This document shows, in pieces, positions 12,770-24,103 of a stretch of DNA of 64,000 nt. The notes under the pieces were generated by a model. It made no database searches. It was given only the letters and a program-made list of their open reading frames with translations, and had not been told where the DNA came from. The position numbers were made by a program, and so were the translations under genes. The DNA lies in the NCBI GenBank assembly GCA_029964075.1, contig CM057141.1, positions 7,936,001 through 8,000,000 on the forward strand, in the 5' to 3' direction. How positions within the stretch are numbered: the stretch's first letter is position 1; every line of letters begins with the position of its first letter. Source of the DNA: Patiria pectinifera. Lineage: Eukaryota; Echinodermata; Asteroidea; Valvatida; Asterinidae.

Positions 12770-15290
12770 CCATTCTGAATCAAAGGATTGTGCGACTGGG
12801 GACATTGTCTTGTTTTCTTTCTTTTGATATGTTAATTTGTTTTGCATGCAGTGATGATTGATTTTTTGCTGGGTTGATTATGTAGTATGTTTGTCTGCAT
12901 GGTTGGATATTTGGTGCTGATATCAATTTGTTGGTTGGTTTAGTTATTTTGCCCATTCCTGCCAGTTTTGTCCATTTTTCATTTTCTGATTGAAAGAATC
13001 AACCCCACGAGACCTCCTAGCATTACCGGTAATGAAATAGCGCCAGGCGTAAAGTGGACAAACGAGATCTCCCGAGATTTGATGAGATGCGGAAGGAGCA
13101 GAGTGGTGAATCAAGACGCAGGAGGATGCAGGAAGACAAGGAGGATGGATGAGACAGGATGGATGCGGGCGAGTTTAAGACGTGATGGGGAGAGAAACGA
13201 GGCACTAGGGTAACTAGACCAGGAAACTGGAACACAGGATGTTGATACGACCTTGTACATCCAGCAACCTCGTCCGAACTGCCTTCTCCTCCTACTTGAG
13301 GTGGCCAGGGAGAACTAAATAGTGTTTATTAGTCCCACCTCCCGGACCCAGGCTTCTAATAATAGTCTGTGTAGTGACTCATGCGTAACCAGCGTTCGTT
13401 TATCGATGCGCTGGGCCGAAACGTCATCACCTAAAGTAATAAGTCCTGCTGCGCCAGACGACATGATTTGAATGACTAAACCGATTCGCTCTACGCCATA
13501 CCATGGCCGTACCAAAAATGAAATACAGGGAACAGTGCTTACGACACGATGGTGATATCGATTGGGCTTCAGCAAATAACGCGGCTTAATAAAGCGAAAA
13601 AACATCGTCAAGTGCCGACAGCTCGATTGCATTAGGCTCATTAATGGTTTCAAGTCTGCTGCAATTATTAGCGTCAGGCGATTAGCTGTAGGAATTTTAG
13701 TATGGTGAAGCACGTATACGCATCGGCGTATGTCATTAGATTGTTACATCATTGACCTTAATGGGAACGAGAAAAGCTGTGTCATATACCGCACTTTTTG
13801 ATTTTAATCCGTATCACATGCCACTCCAAAGATGATTTACATGTGTTGTATTTGTCAAGGGAGACTCATTTTTGTCAAACAATGAAGTTCCTTTTTTTGG
13901 CCATACGGCAGAATCAATATACTGCACCGCATGACTGAACACAGTTCAACAGATGGTGGGTGGGTTGGCATTTCGAAATAACGCAAAAAGAGAACAAGTC
14001 ACGCGCTCATGATCGAATTGTTCGGATGAATTATAATTGGTCACGGAAATAAGAAATATTTGCTGTCCCCGTTTTCTAAATTTCATAAAGTTGCGTCCAA
14101 AATGACGGAATCCTTCCAGGAGTCACGCAGTGTCATGCGGACATAGCTTGCTGAGGACGAATCATCGTGATGAATTATCGCTAGGCGAACAGACGATACG
14201 GGCGTATCACTCCCCCAAAGGAAAAGAAAGTTGCATCATGCATAGGCGGTGGTAGTTATCGTGAGATTTACGGAGCTGTCAACACTTCGAGGCTGCGACT
14301 GATACTCCTCTTTTCTTCCAAGAAAAATATTAATGTACTCCCTAGTCATCAATCTGAACGATACCCACTGTCTTGTTTGGCAGGAGACAAATTGAAAATT
14401 GCAGTGGTGCCGACTGAAACATTGAGCGCGTGAGTCATTTTTGAAATCGAGATTTTAATCTGAGAGAGGAGTGGGACATACCGAACTAGATTGGTGATAA
14501 ATTTTCTCGTTCTGTGTTGGAACAGAGCTTAATATTTTACGGACCCTACATTATATCACGAGTACGCGGAATGTAATATCGCAATGTATATAGCGACGCC
14601 CGAATGGAATTGTATATTCGATTTCGCTGTTAGGAATGTTGCATGGGTGTGTAAAATTTGCACGCGTTTCTATTTTTACTCTCAAGCCAGCAGAATTTCC
14701 CGCGGCTAGTCGGTCTGCGGTTTTTGTCCCTTTGATGCACAGGTGAAACCCGTTACGTCGTACATTCCCAGGTACGCGTCGTTGAAGCGTTGATGTAAAA
14801 AAAAACTTTGGGTAAATCGGGAATACCTGTAGTTAACAAAAACAGGAATGATGAAAAGCCACCGCGGTTCGATGATCCATTGGGCATTAATTTTTACCTA
14901 CGCAATTCATACTCCTTTTAGTTTATCCTTTGAATGACTGAAAAGAATTCGGAAGCAGGGGTGCGTTCCAGTCACGCAAATGTGTTTGTATTCGTTGGTT
15001 AGGCCATGCGAACGTGTCAGCCTGAAGTGAAACGGTTAAGTCAGTCGAAAAACTGTTGTAAAAATAGCGGCCCCTGTTTGTCATTCCTATCCCACAAGTA
15101 TCACTGTTTGGAAAGCAGCAGCTTTCAAAATCTTCGGGAAAAAATCATTGTGTCTGGTAGTGAAATGTTGCCAGGAAAGTGTTGACTTACTGGGGATGTA
15201 GTAAACGGAAAAAAATTCAGCTCCGACAGGATCATTGCGTTTATTGTGTGTGTCAGTCATTATGGAAAACATACCGAACGACTCAGGAAG
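12770..15290. other. Non-coding stretch, nothing recognised
   Basis: Single-copy-looking DNA, somewhat higher in CG dinucleotides than the flanks. The open frame at 13315-13713 on the minus strand (132 codons) shows no family motif, no flanking splice sites that form a gene, and no low-complexity bias. I treat it as chance. Confidence 0.35.
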
Positions 15291-15295
15291 ACCGT

Positions 15296-15432
15296 TGCCA
15301 ACGTTCGCCAACGTTATAGCAGTGCATGCGCGAACGTTGCCAACGTTGGCAAACGTTAGCAGTGCATGCGTGAACGCTCACCAACGTAAGCAGTGCATGC
15401 GCGAACGTTGCAAACGTTTGCAAACGTTTAAG
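15296..15432. repeat. AACGTT/GCATGC minisatellite, about 3 units
   Basis: Imperfect units of roughly 40-45 bp carry GCAGTGCATGCGYGAACG followed by several AACGTT boxes spaced about 10 bp apart. One unit contains the 16-bp perfect palindrome TTGCCAACGTTGGCAA. The array lies in an unannotated stretch between two chance frames. Confidence 0.8.
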
Positions 15433-17573
15433 AGCGTTGCTCGCTTTCATGAAATAGCATGGACATTGTAAAGAGTGAAAAAGCACGGTTAACACAAATC
15501 TGGAGTTAAAAAGGGTTCCCCATTTAATTTCACACAACTCAAAGTGGATACATACGATCTACATTTTGGTTTGGAAATGCATGACCCCTTTAAGAACATC
15601 CACTGAGCTGCAGCAAAATTGAGAAATAAGTGTGTCTCTTGTATTTCTTTTCTCAAGTTTGCGGACACACAAGGCGGTCTATGGGCGAGAACGCTCTTCA
15701 TTTAAGATTCACACCTTGGAGTCCCAGCTTTGTCCAGCTTTCTTCGGGCTGGTGTTCCCTTACGTCTCAGTCACCTCTCCGTGGCATGCGTCCGCCCAAC
15801 GGAGCCCTGGATTTTACCGAAATCGAGACGGCCAAACAACGGTCTTTCTGTATAGAGCTCTTGATACAAGCCGGCCCGCGTGTCAATTCCACAACCGACT
15901 CACAAGCCAACCTTCCGGGGGCTCTATGCTCGCTTTCTGTGTGTTTGTCCGTTCTTCTGTTACGTTTGTTTTCCATCAGGCAGATCCAGAGATTATGCTA
16001 TTTTTGGTCTTGTGGAAACAGCGGGAACAAAGGGGGAAACCTAAGACAGATCTTTTTCTACCGAGAGGGAATCAATTCAGGTTAAGCTGAGTTCCGCCGT
16101 CGATTCTTCATTTTTCCTCTTGGGAAATATCGGTGTGCCTTTCCAGAATGTTGTGCCAAATTCAGCCCCCTCCCCCGAACAAAAATGACACGGGAAGTCA
16201 CAATATGATAAATGGAACAAATACCAGAACATTTAAACGAGCATATATCGTCTTCTTAATTGCAACTGTGCAAATTTAGGCTGCGGCTTTTGTTACTATG
16301 GGACTATTTTTTTATTGGCTAGTTTGTATTTTTCTGTTCTTAGCTTTTGTTTCCTTTGGTCTTTGGAGTTTTGCAACTGATGAGAGCTGTCAGGGAGTGT
16401 AGGGGTTACAAGCTAAAGGTAGGCACACCAGGTAATCTTCAGACCGATCGAAATCTTTCCTAGTCGCATGGTTGAACTTACAAGAAACACGAGGCATACC
16501 CGTACGATCTGGGTAGTATCATCCAATCAAATGATCAGATTTGAGTTCAAGCAATCTCAGCACACTCGGGTCCCTCCAAAAAGGGCCATCGTCACTTGTT
16601 TCCTCTCCTCTTTTTTTTTTTAATCCTAAAACACACAGCCTTCAGTAAATGCACCGGCTGCCAAATGCACACTGAAAAGCACTCGACGCGGCTCAACGTC
16701 AACACAAGAATATACTGAGGACCGGATATTTGGCCATCATTCGTGCACTGCCTGGCCTCAGGTGATATCTGGGGAGATAAAAATATCTCCACGAAAACAC
16801 TCCACCTCCACACTCTCCCCTTCTTCTTTTCCCCTTCCTTCTTATAATGAAGATTGACCGGTGATGCAGAGGGAGAGAAAAAAAGATGGGAATTCAAAGG
16901 ATTTCAGGGGATGTGTTTTCTTGCTTGATCGGACTCGACTTATACCGGATGGGATTGATTTCTTCGTATAAGTGAGCACTGCATGCTCCTTTTTACAAAG
17001 TTCCTGAATCCTTTCTCGCATCACCCGCTTGTGTTTTCTCAAGTCCCCACAGTTGGTGGCGTATACTCGGTTGCACTTTTCCATCACCTGTGTCGTGGGT
17101 TCATCTAAACACTGCTCCCGTATCTATGGAATTCTTCTTCTTTTTTTCACAGGCGCACGTTCTCGGTCTTTTTAGGGAGTAAATTGATATTTTGGAACTG
17201 TGGCCGAGGCAGAAATGCTTTCCCTGGGTAAACAGAAATGTCTTTGTGTCAGAAACCGGGAATTCAATTCCGACCTGCGGTCTGGTGTATGAGCGGTTGG
17301 TCCTTTGTGTCCAAACAGTCCACGAACCGTCTATTGTCCAACAAAATGATTATTTTCTCCTGAATTTGATCCTTTTTTTCTTACCTTGTTCAGTGGAGCG
17401 ACGACACGGCATATCGATTCATCTCCAGATTTCTAATCAATTGTATCATTGTATTCTGGAAATTTTATTCAGAAATATGCTCAAAGTTAATAAGCTCCAA
17501 AAATCTAATTAGTACTACGCTTAGGAATCAGTTATTGTTTGCTTAGGTTTTTTCCCCTCATTTTTAGGTTTGG
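15433..17573. other. Non-coding stretch with two overlapping open frames
   Basis: Two plus-strand frames of about 150 codons overlap almost completely (15630-16090). Neither shows a recognisable domain, and both cross a pyrimidine-rich tract. Overlapping frames of equal length suggest low stop density rather than coding. Nothing else is recognised here. Confidence 0.35.
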
Positions 17574-17576
17574 TTA

Positions 17577-17818
17577 GGCCAAAAAAAGTCTCCAGTTTCT
17601 GGTATGGAGCTTGCCCCAAAAGTGGTGCGGCGACGCGGCTTTTTTCCCCTTCAAATGTCGGCTGATGACTGCAAAATTAATGATGGAATGGGAGCCCAGA
17701 GTGGCCATATAAAGCTTATACTCGATCTTACATTGAAAAAAAACTTTTTCATTTTGCCGATGCGCATGGCTGCGGCGACGCGCGCGCATACCAGAAACCG
17801 GAGACTTTTTGGGGGGCC
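17577..17818. mobile_element. PIF/Harbinger-type MITE, copy 1
   Basis: A 242-bp element with terminal inverted repeats starting GGCC, an A-run, then AGTCTCC and GTTTCTGGTATG. It is flanked by TTA on both sides (17574-17576 and 17819-17821). A 3-bp TWA duplication is the usual signature of PIF/Harbinger elements. Subterminal segments include AGCTTGCCCCAAAAGTGGTG at one end and GCGCGCG with ATGCGCATCGGC at the other. The same organisation, inverted, occurs at 25505-25885. No transposase is present. Confidence 0.8.
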
Positions 17819-17821
17819 TTA

Positions 17822-19429
17822 GTGAGCTTGTTTACAAGCCCTCAACTTCATGGCCCACAAAATGCTATGATAGCAGACAATTTGAGGACATGCAAATCGT
17901 ATTTTGACCGGCGGAGGCAATTTCGGGCCTATTTACTGGCAACCATAGGCTCCAAATCGATGGGTTATAGGCTTTCAGCAAGGGGGTGTAGGACAAGATT
18001 TTTAATGTATACCTTTTGCACAGAATCCTCATATTGGACGAAAGCGAGGCTGAACTTAATATTAAAGTCTTAGCTTTTACGTATAAGAATCCATACACGT
18101 TACCAAAGCATGCCAGTACAGCCTCTCTCTGAATGCAACCGTACAGTGTGCCCATGCTCTGCTATGTGCCTTAGAGTCTTTACCCCTCACTTTAAGGCTC
18201 ATGTTCTCAACCTGCGCATCTTCTCTCAAGTAGCAGATGATCTGTCTGAGTCGACAGAGGCCAGCACTTAAGAAGCTTCTGATTTCCTTCAATCCTTGCT
18301 CGCATAGTACTAAATCCCTCGATTCTGGAGTGAGGGCTCGGACAGGTGCGTCCACGTACCAGTTTGATTGACTGGTGATGACAGGACTTTGGAGTGCCAG
18401 CATCACCTCTAATGTCTTATCTCATTAAGGCTGGAGTCTCTTAGATGGACGAGACGAGGGAGGAAGGGTGAGAGTGCTGTTGATGCGGGATTTGGAAGAG
18501 TGGAGGAAGTAGCTCATGCATTAGGGAGAGCATGCGTGCGAGATGGAAGGGAAAAGTTGTAGGGGAAATGTTGGGATGGTTCAGGAGTAATGCGGTTAGA
18601 TGGATGGTGGTGGGGGTTTAGAAAGAACGAGCACGACAGAAAGGAAGCCTTAGACACACATACCTACGCGCATCCAGCAAGGGGCAGTGGCAGTGGTGTT
18701 AATGGGGTCCAATTGACAGGGGGAAGAGGAGGGACCTCGTTTTCTAGAAGGGCGTATGGCGGAAGGGACCTCGAGGGCCGGGAGGGAGGGGACGTGGCCC
18801 CCTTTCGGTACGGCACTCGGCGGTGCAGTCGAGAGGTTCCCGTATGAGTGCTTGTTTAGTTTAATATACATGTAGATGAATTAATTTTGTGTTAATATTT
18901 GACGTCGTGGAAAGGCTTAGCGAAAGCCACAGATGGACATGGAGTGAAAAAATACCGTCAATACTGACAGATTAGACGTTTGTTTACCCTCCCCCTAAAA
19001 AGAGACTCACCCATCCAAACAAATGCAACAAATCCAGACACGAAGCAAGAAAAATGCAACCCAAGGAACCAGGGCACTGGGGAGGGCACGAGCGCATGAG
19101 ACCGCCCATCCCATTGGTGGTCAATTATTTTTATTTATTTATTTTATATCTTCGGACAATAATTAAAAATCTATTTAAAAGAAAAAGTAAAATTGTCCTG
19201 GTCTAGACAAAAGTTTGTAAAAACTGTCATCAAAGATGTGTCAGACAAAAAAAAAGAAAAAAAATCCCATTAAATAAACCCACCCAGAAAAAAATATCAA
19301 CAAACAAGCAAATTATAAACAAACAAACAAATACGCAAAAGGGGCAAGATAAGCAGAACCCAGGAGAAAAAAATATACGCAAAAGACTAAATACCCAATA
19401 AAATACTGGGATGTAAAAAAAAAAAAATT
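17822..19429. other. Non-coding stretch, nothing recognised
   Basis: No conserved reading frame. The segment at 18430-18800 is purine-rich and G-rich on the plus strand. The segment at 19120-19400 is A-rich, with poly-A runs directly beside the foldback element. Confidence 0.4.
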
Positions 19430-19473
19430 CGGAAGCCCGTTCGTGCCAGATTGTAAAAGTAAAAAATATTTTA

Positions 19474-19815
19474 TTGCGAAATAACGCAATAGTTTTGCGA
19501 AATAACGCAATAGTTTTGCGAAATAACGCAATACTATTTGCGAAATAACGCATTACCATTGCGAAATAACGCAATACTATTGCGAAATAACGCAATAGTA
19601 TTGCAAAATAACGCAATAGTTTTGCGAAATAACGCAATAGTTTTGCGAAATAACGCAATACTATTTGCGAAATAACGCAATACTATTGCGAACTAACGCA
19701 ATACTATTGCGAAATAATGCAATAGTATTGCGAAATAACTCAATAAATGTATTGCGAAATAACGCAATAGTATTGCGAAATAAGGCAATACTTATTGCGA
19801 AATAACGCAATACTG
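19474..19815. repeat. Left 21-bp tandem array of the foldback element
   Basis: About 16 units, each centred on ATTGCG-AAATAA-CGCAAT. The outer six bases of each unit pair with each other, extending to nine where ACT and AGT flank, so every unit is itself a small hairpin. Units differ by a few point changes and by one- or two-base spacer changes. Confidence 0.9.
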
Positions 19816-21039
19816 TCGTGTACAAACTTCACCCCGGATGTTCAGTTTGGCCTTTATTTGTCCATTTTGATGAAATTGTTCTTGAAGTTCCTGTCCGTCA
19901 TTGCGTTTTTATCCATTGTGCTCTTGTCGTGGTACGGTTTTGCTTGAAAGGGGCGGGGTGCTGAAAACCAGAAGGCCTATGTTTGATCTTTTCAGAAAAC
20001 GTTGCCATAATGGACATTTCTGTGGCATTTTTGCCCGGGGGGGGGAGGGGCAACAAGTTTTAAGGGCTTTATTATCTTTTCACTCCCCCCCCCCCTATTG
20101 AATCATGTGCGTTCTGATTTTGTTTTTTAAACACAACCGACTCAAAATGGCCACCAAGCACGCACGCATGCTAACAGAAGAGAACTGAATGATTCCCTCG
20201 TAACTACAAGTACTGCGTTTTACCCATGCACCTGAAGGAAACAAACTTTAGAATGTTAATAATCACTTGAATTTAATGGTGCATCCACAGTGCATTCGTA
20301 TTGTAACAATGATACGTTTTGAGGAATGGTTGTTTGGGTTGGGGGAGGGATGCATCAATAATACGCTCAATATTCCACCACGCTGAAGAAAACTAATACA
20401 TTTAAACGAATGATAATTACATAAGAATGATTTTCCAACTTTAAAATGCAATAACCCCCACCCAAAATTACATAACCGGTCCATTCAATTTTAACTGATA
20501 AAAGGATGCCTTGCATCCAGAATCACTAAAGCCGTATACTGATATGAATTAGAAAAGTGTTTTTAAGCTTGTTAAAGAACTGAACGAATTTTTAAAAGTT
20601 TTTAAAAAAGAACTGTACTTTTAAGTCTCCATTTGTTCTTAAAGCTAAACGTGTTTTATGGGGTCATTAGGCAGTGGTGAGTTATGGGGATGGTTGGGAT
20701 GATTAACCATCATCTTCCGTCTGGAAAAATGCCAACTGGGTCGAAAATCCCAATGTTCCCTAAGATTCGTGAAATAACAATCTCGTTATACAATCTCTAG
20801 TCACTGCTTTAGGTCTTTGGTCCTATTTATTACTTGTCCTCCGCTAACCCCCTTTACAAATCCAGGATCCGCCATGCAGGGTGTGTTTTATACACCATAA
20901 AAACTGTATCTGTCAGAAAATATGACGTGAGAATTTGCCTATAAGTAGGCCTAAAGTAGGCCGAAGTAGGCCTATAGGTTCAACCATTCGGACTCAAGCA
21001 TTTTTTTTTTAAAAACATTGGATTTATTTAACAAAAACT

Positions 21040-21376
21040 TTTGCGTTATTTCGCAATACTATTGCGTTATTTCGCAAAACTATTGCGTTATTTCGCAATA
21101 AGTATTGCGTTATTTCGCTTTAAGTATTGCGTTATTTCGCAATAAGTATTGCGTTATTTCGCAATAAATATTGCGTTATTTCGCAATACTATTGTGTTAT
21201 TTCGCAATACTATTGCGCTATTTCTCAATACTATTGCGTTATTCGCAATACTATTAATATTTCGTATTATTTATTGCGTTATTTCGCAATAGTATTGCGT
21301 TATTTCGCAATAGTATTGCGTTATTTCGCAAAACTATTGCGTTATTTCGCAAAACTATTGCGTTATTTCGCAATAA
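21040..21376. repeat. Right 21-bp tandem array of the foldback element
   Basis: Reverse-complement counterpart of the left array (TTGCGTTATTTCGCAA units). A degenerate stretch near 21250-21270 has lost the unit consensus. The outermost three units match the outermost units of the left array best, suggesting the termini are the most conserved part. Confidence 0.9.
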
Positions 21377-21419
21377 AAATATTTTTTCACTTTTAAAATC
21401 TGGCACGAACGGGCTTCCG

Positions 21420-22536
21420 TAGTCAAAGAGCATTGTATCATTTTGACGTATTTTCAGAAGGGAAGGTGTGCTTAGTGTTTTCTTGACCAAGTGTTCTGCA
21501 CGCGTTTTCCAACTTTTTCGAATACAATTTCTTCATCTTCTCGCAGTTCAAAATTGGGACTTCAGATAGAAAAACCCAAGGCACTAATCAGGCCACCACC
21601 GTGATAGATAAAATAAAAGTTAGACATTTTGTCAAACAAAATGTTATAAACAATTGATTAATAAATTATTCTCAAGAAACATGTCCTCTTGAATCGGACA
21701 GACGCTTCTTTATTCTCGAGCCTCAGCATTACACAAATACACCCTATTTTATCAGTGTTCACGCTAATAACATTTCGTATCAGTCACTGACATCATCACA
21801 CACATACGGTAACCATCGGTCTGACGCAGCCATCAGCTGTTCCATTCAAGTACGTAGACTCCAACTCCAGACGTTTTATTTAACGATGAATTTGCGACCC
21901 GCGCGAGGGCGCTATTTCAAACACAGGATCGGAGAGAATTTTATTAGACCTTTTTCCGCGAATGATACGTTTACCCCCAAATCAAAACCGAATATGGAGG
22001 ACCGGTCCACATAAAAAGGGACTACTCCATTTCTTTCACACGGGAGGCAAATCTCAAGGATAAAAGCGTTACTTCAGCTTGTCAATTTGTAAAACTTGCT
22101 CAGATATAAAGTTCAATGAGAAATTGAATGCTGAGAATTTGAAAACCAAAACGGTAAAAGAAAGTTTACTTGCGCACTTTTTTTTCACTGATTGCTTAAC
22201 TTCTTGTAAAATTTCAGACTTAAAAAAAAAAAAGTAACTCGAACAGCGGCATAACTTGTAGGGGGAAGGTACCAGAAGGACAATGTGCTCTCTTAAAATT
22301 CACAAAAGCAAAAAAGCCTAAATTCAATTGCTCGCAAGGCATGGAGTTCTCCGTCCAGAAAATTGAAAATGCCAAAGCCCCCAGTAAACTGGCACTTGTC
22401 GTGCCACTATAACTAGATAAGTCATTCTAAATTCCTGGATGTGTTTTCATCCTAGCAAGTATCCATTCTAGCCACCAGAGAATTGACCATACAAAAGATA
22501 AGGATCAGAAACAAGCACTTATAAGTAATTTCTTTC
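21420..22536. other. Intergenic DNA downstream of the minus-strand gene
   Basis: No reading frame of interest. AT-rich sequence with poly-A and poly-T runs. Confidence 0.4.
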
Positions 22537-22542
22537 TTTATT
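22537..22542 (-). terminator. Candidate poly(A) signal for the C16orf87 orthologue
   Basis: TTTATT on the plus strand reads AATAAA on the minus strand, 1.37 kb beyond the stop codon at 23913. Another AATAAA lies at 23014-23019, within the palindrome. Which one is used cannot be told from the sequence. Confidence 0.3.
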
Positions 22543-22974
22543 GGAAGCCGATTCAACCTGGAATGAACATGCATAATAAAAAAAAAATGATTACATAGGC
22601 AATTTGTATAATCGTTTAAATATTAACACTGTACAAAGTTTTTTAAGAATTGGTTCGTTAAAGTTTTTCCCGGCATAATTATTTAATCATACAGTTTGTG
22701 AAGGGGAGAAGATGATGGGAGGGGTGGGCGTGGTTTGGTGTGTTCAAAAGGGGGGGTGCATGTTAGGGACGATGTTTTGAAGATTCGGATAATGTTGGAC
22801 AACTAGTTTCAAATTCTACTACTTATTTCTCTAGTACTAAAGGGTATGGAATAGACTGAGACCTCAGATGTAAACAACAAGATGATAAAAAAAAAATCAG
22901 GTCAACTTAATTAATTTTACTAGATAGCCAACGGATTTACCTGTTTCCTTTTTGCAGGTTAATCAAATGGTATA

Positions 22975-23081
22975 CAAATAATGAATGTTTATGAGTGCAA
23001 TGGTGAGAATATTTTTATTCCATCTTTCAACTCATGAAAATATTCTCACCATTGCACGAATGCAAAACATTCATTATTTGT
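22975..23081. repeat. Imperfect palindrome (hairpin) in the probable 3' UTR
   Basis: The left arm (CAAATAATGAATGTTT, then GTGCAATGGTGAGAATAT) is the near reverse complement of the right arm ending at 23081, with arms of about 42 bp and a loop of about 20 bp. If the minus-strand transcript runs to the signal at 22537, the hairpin would be in its 3' UTR. Confidence 0.85.
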
Positions 23082-23912
23082 TTCATATAACATCCAAGTA
23101 GATCTTTGTCATTCGATTGGAGAATAAAACTATAAGAACAAACAAAATGTACAAAATTGTTCTGGTATCTACTTTTTTTTTCAGCTTGTTCAAAGTTAAC
23201 AAAGTCTTTTAAAAGTCAAACCCAATAACAATATCAACATTAATACTGTGAGTTCTTAAAACAATGCAAACAAATCTGCAAGGCAAATTCAGTTCGTAAC
23301 TGCATCCACTTCAAAGGCAAGTTTTGTACTGCCGTATAATAAAACACATGATGTGATGTAGCGCAAAGATTGTATAGCGCTGCTGTGCGTCTATGTGCGG
23401 CGCTTTATGATCTTTAGTCTAGCGTGCGCATGCAATAGATCAAAAGGGATGGGACGAAAATGCACGGTGAATGGAACCAAAAACGTACGGTTTATGACGT
23501 AGGCCGTGCAATGGTTTGATTAATGAATGCCGCGTGACCTACAATCCTCCAATGAAATGACAAGGATTTACTTGTGTGTTATAGTATATTAACTATTAAG
23601 CATAATCGTCCTAAGTCTACTCTCTAATGTAGATACATGTATCTCAAAAATATAAATGGTAGGAAAATATTACACATGGTCTGTTAAACCATTGGCCATG
23701 TTACCCTGTATGGTTCCATAGGAAGCTTTCACAGCCGTTCTAGGCTGCACAATCTTGGGAAAATGCCTCTTTGTGAGTTCCTTTTGGAAAAAAACAAATG
23801 TGTTTAATGAGAATCCTCGCCAGGATATCTGCACCAGTGCATGCGTCTCGGTGCAAAGTTTCTTGGATGTCGACAGATTTCCCAAAATGCATTGCTTCAG
23901 TGCCAGCATGAT

Positions 23913-24103
23913 CTACGTGTTACCTTCACAAAATACATATTGTGAGGCGTTTTCAGTCTTTGTATCTTTCCTGTTCACCGAGCCCGGCCCGTTCCATTGA
24001 CTTTGTAGTTTGCGATTGATCTCTGCAAGGACCACCATATACGAATAGGCATTCTCCGTAGACATGTTTGCATAGACGTCTACCTCCTTGTTGTCTTTAG
24101 TCT
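23913..24103 (-). CDS. C16orf87: C16orf87 orthologue, terminal exon
   Basis: 191 nt from acceptor aacacAG to the TAG stop at 23915-23913. Contains the most conserved block of the family (EVDVYANM, LAEINRK). The last 31 residues, beyond the human C-terminus, are polar and not recognised. Confidence 0.9.

Larger units (their letters stand above)
19430..21419. mobile_element. Foldback-type transposon with tandem-repeat inverted termini
   Basis: A segment of about 2.0 kb bounded by inverted copies of CGGAAGCCCGTTCGTGCCAG (left 19430-19449; right, reversed, 21400-21419). Inside each end an AT-rich spacer of about 25 bp leads into about 16 tandem units of about 21 bp. The left array (19474-19815) has TTGCGAAATAACGCAA; the right array (21040-21376) has the reverse complement. 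Long inverted termini made of short tandem repeats are the hallmark of foldback elements. The middle (19816-21039) has no recognisable gene. No clear target duplication is seen. The repetitive MRYFA-like reading frames are artefacts of the array. Confidence 0.8.

Noticed and set aside
15630..16090. Two plus-strand frames of about 150 codons overlapping in different phases
   Set aside because: No domain, start context or splice structure supports either, and two equally long overlapping frames indicate low stop density.
19230..19658. Minus-strand 142-codon frame with repeated MRYFAKLLRYFA motifs (and mirror frames at 21127-21490)
   Set aside because: It is the translation of the 21-bp tandem array in the foldback element; 21 bp is a multiple of three, so the frame stays open by construction.
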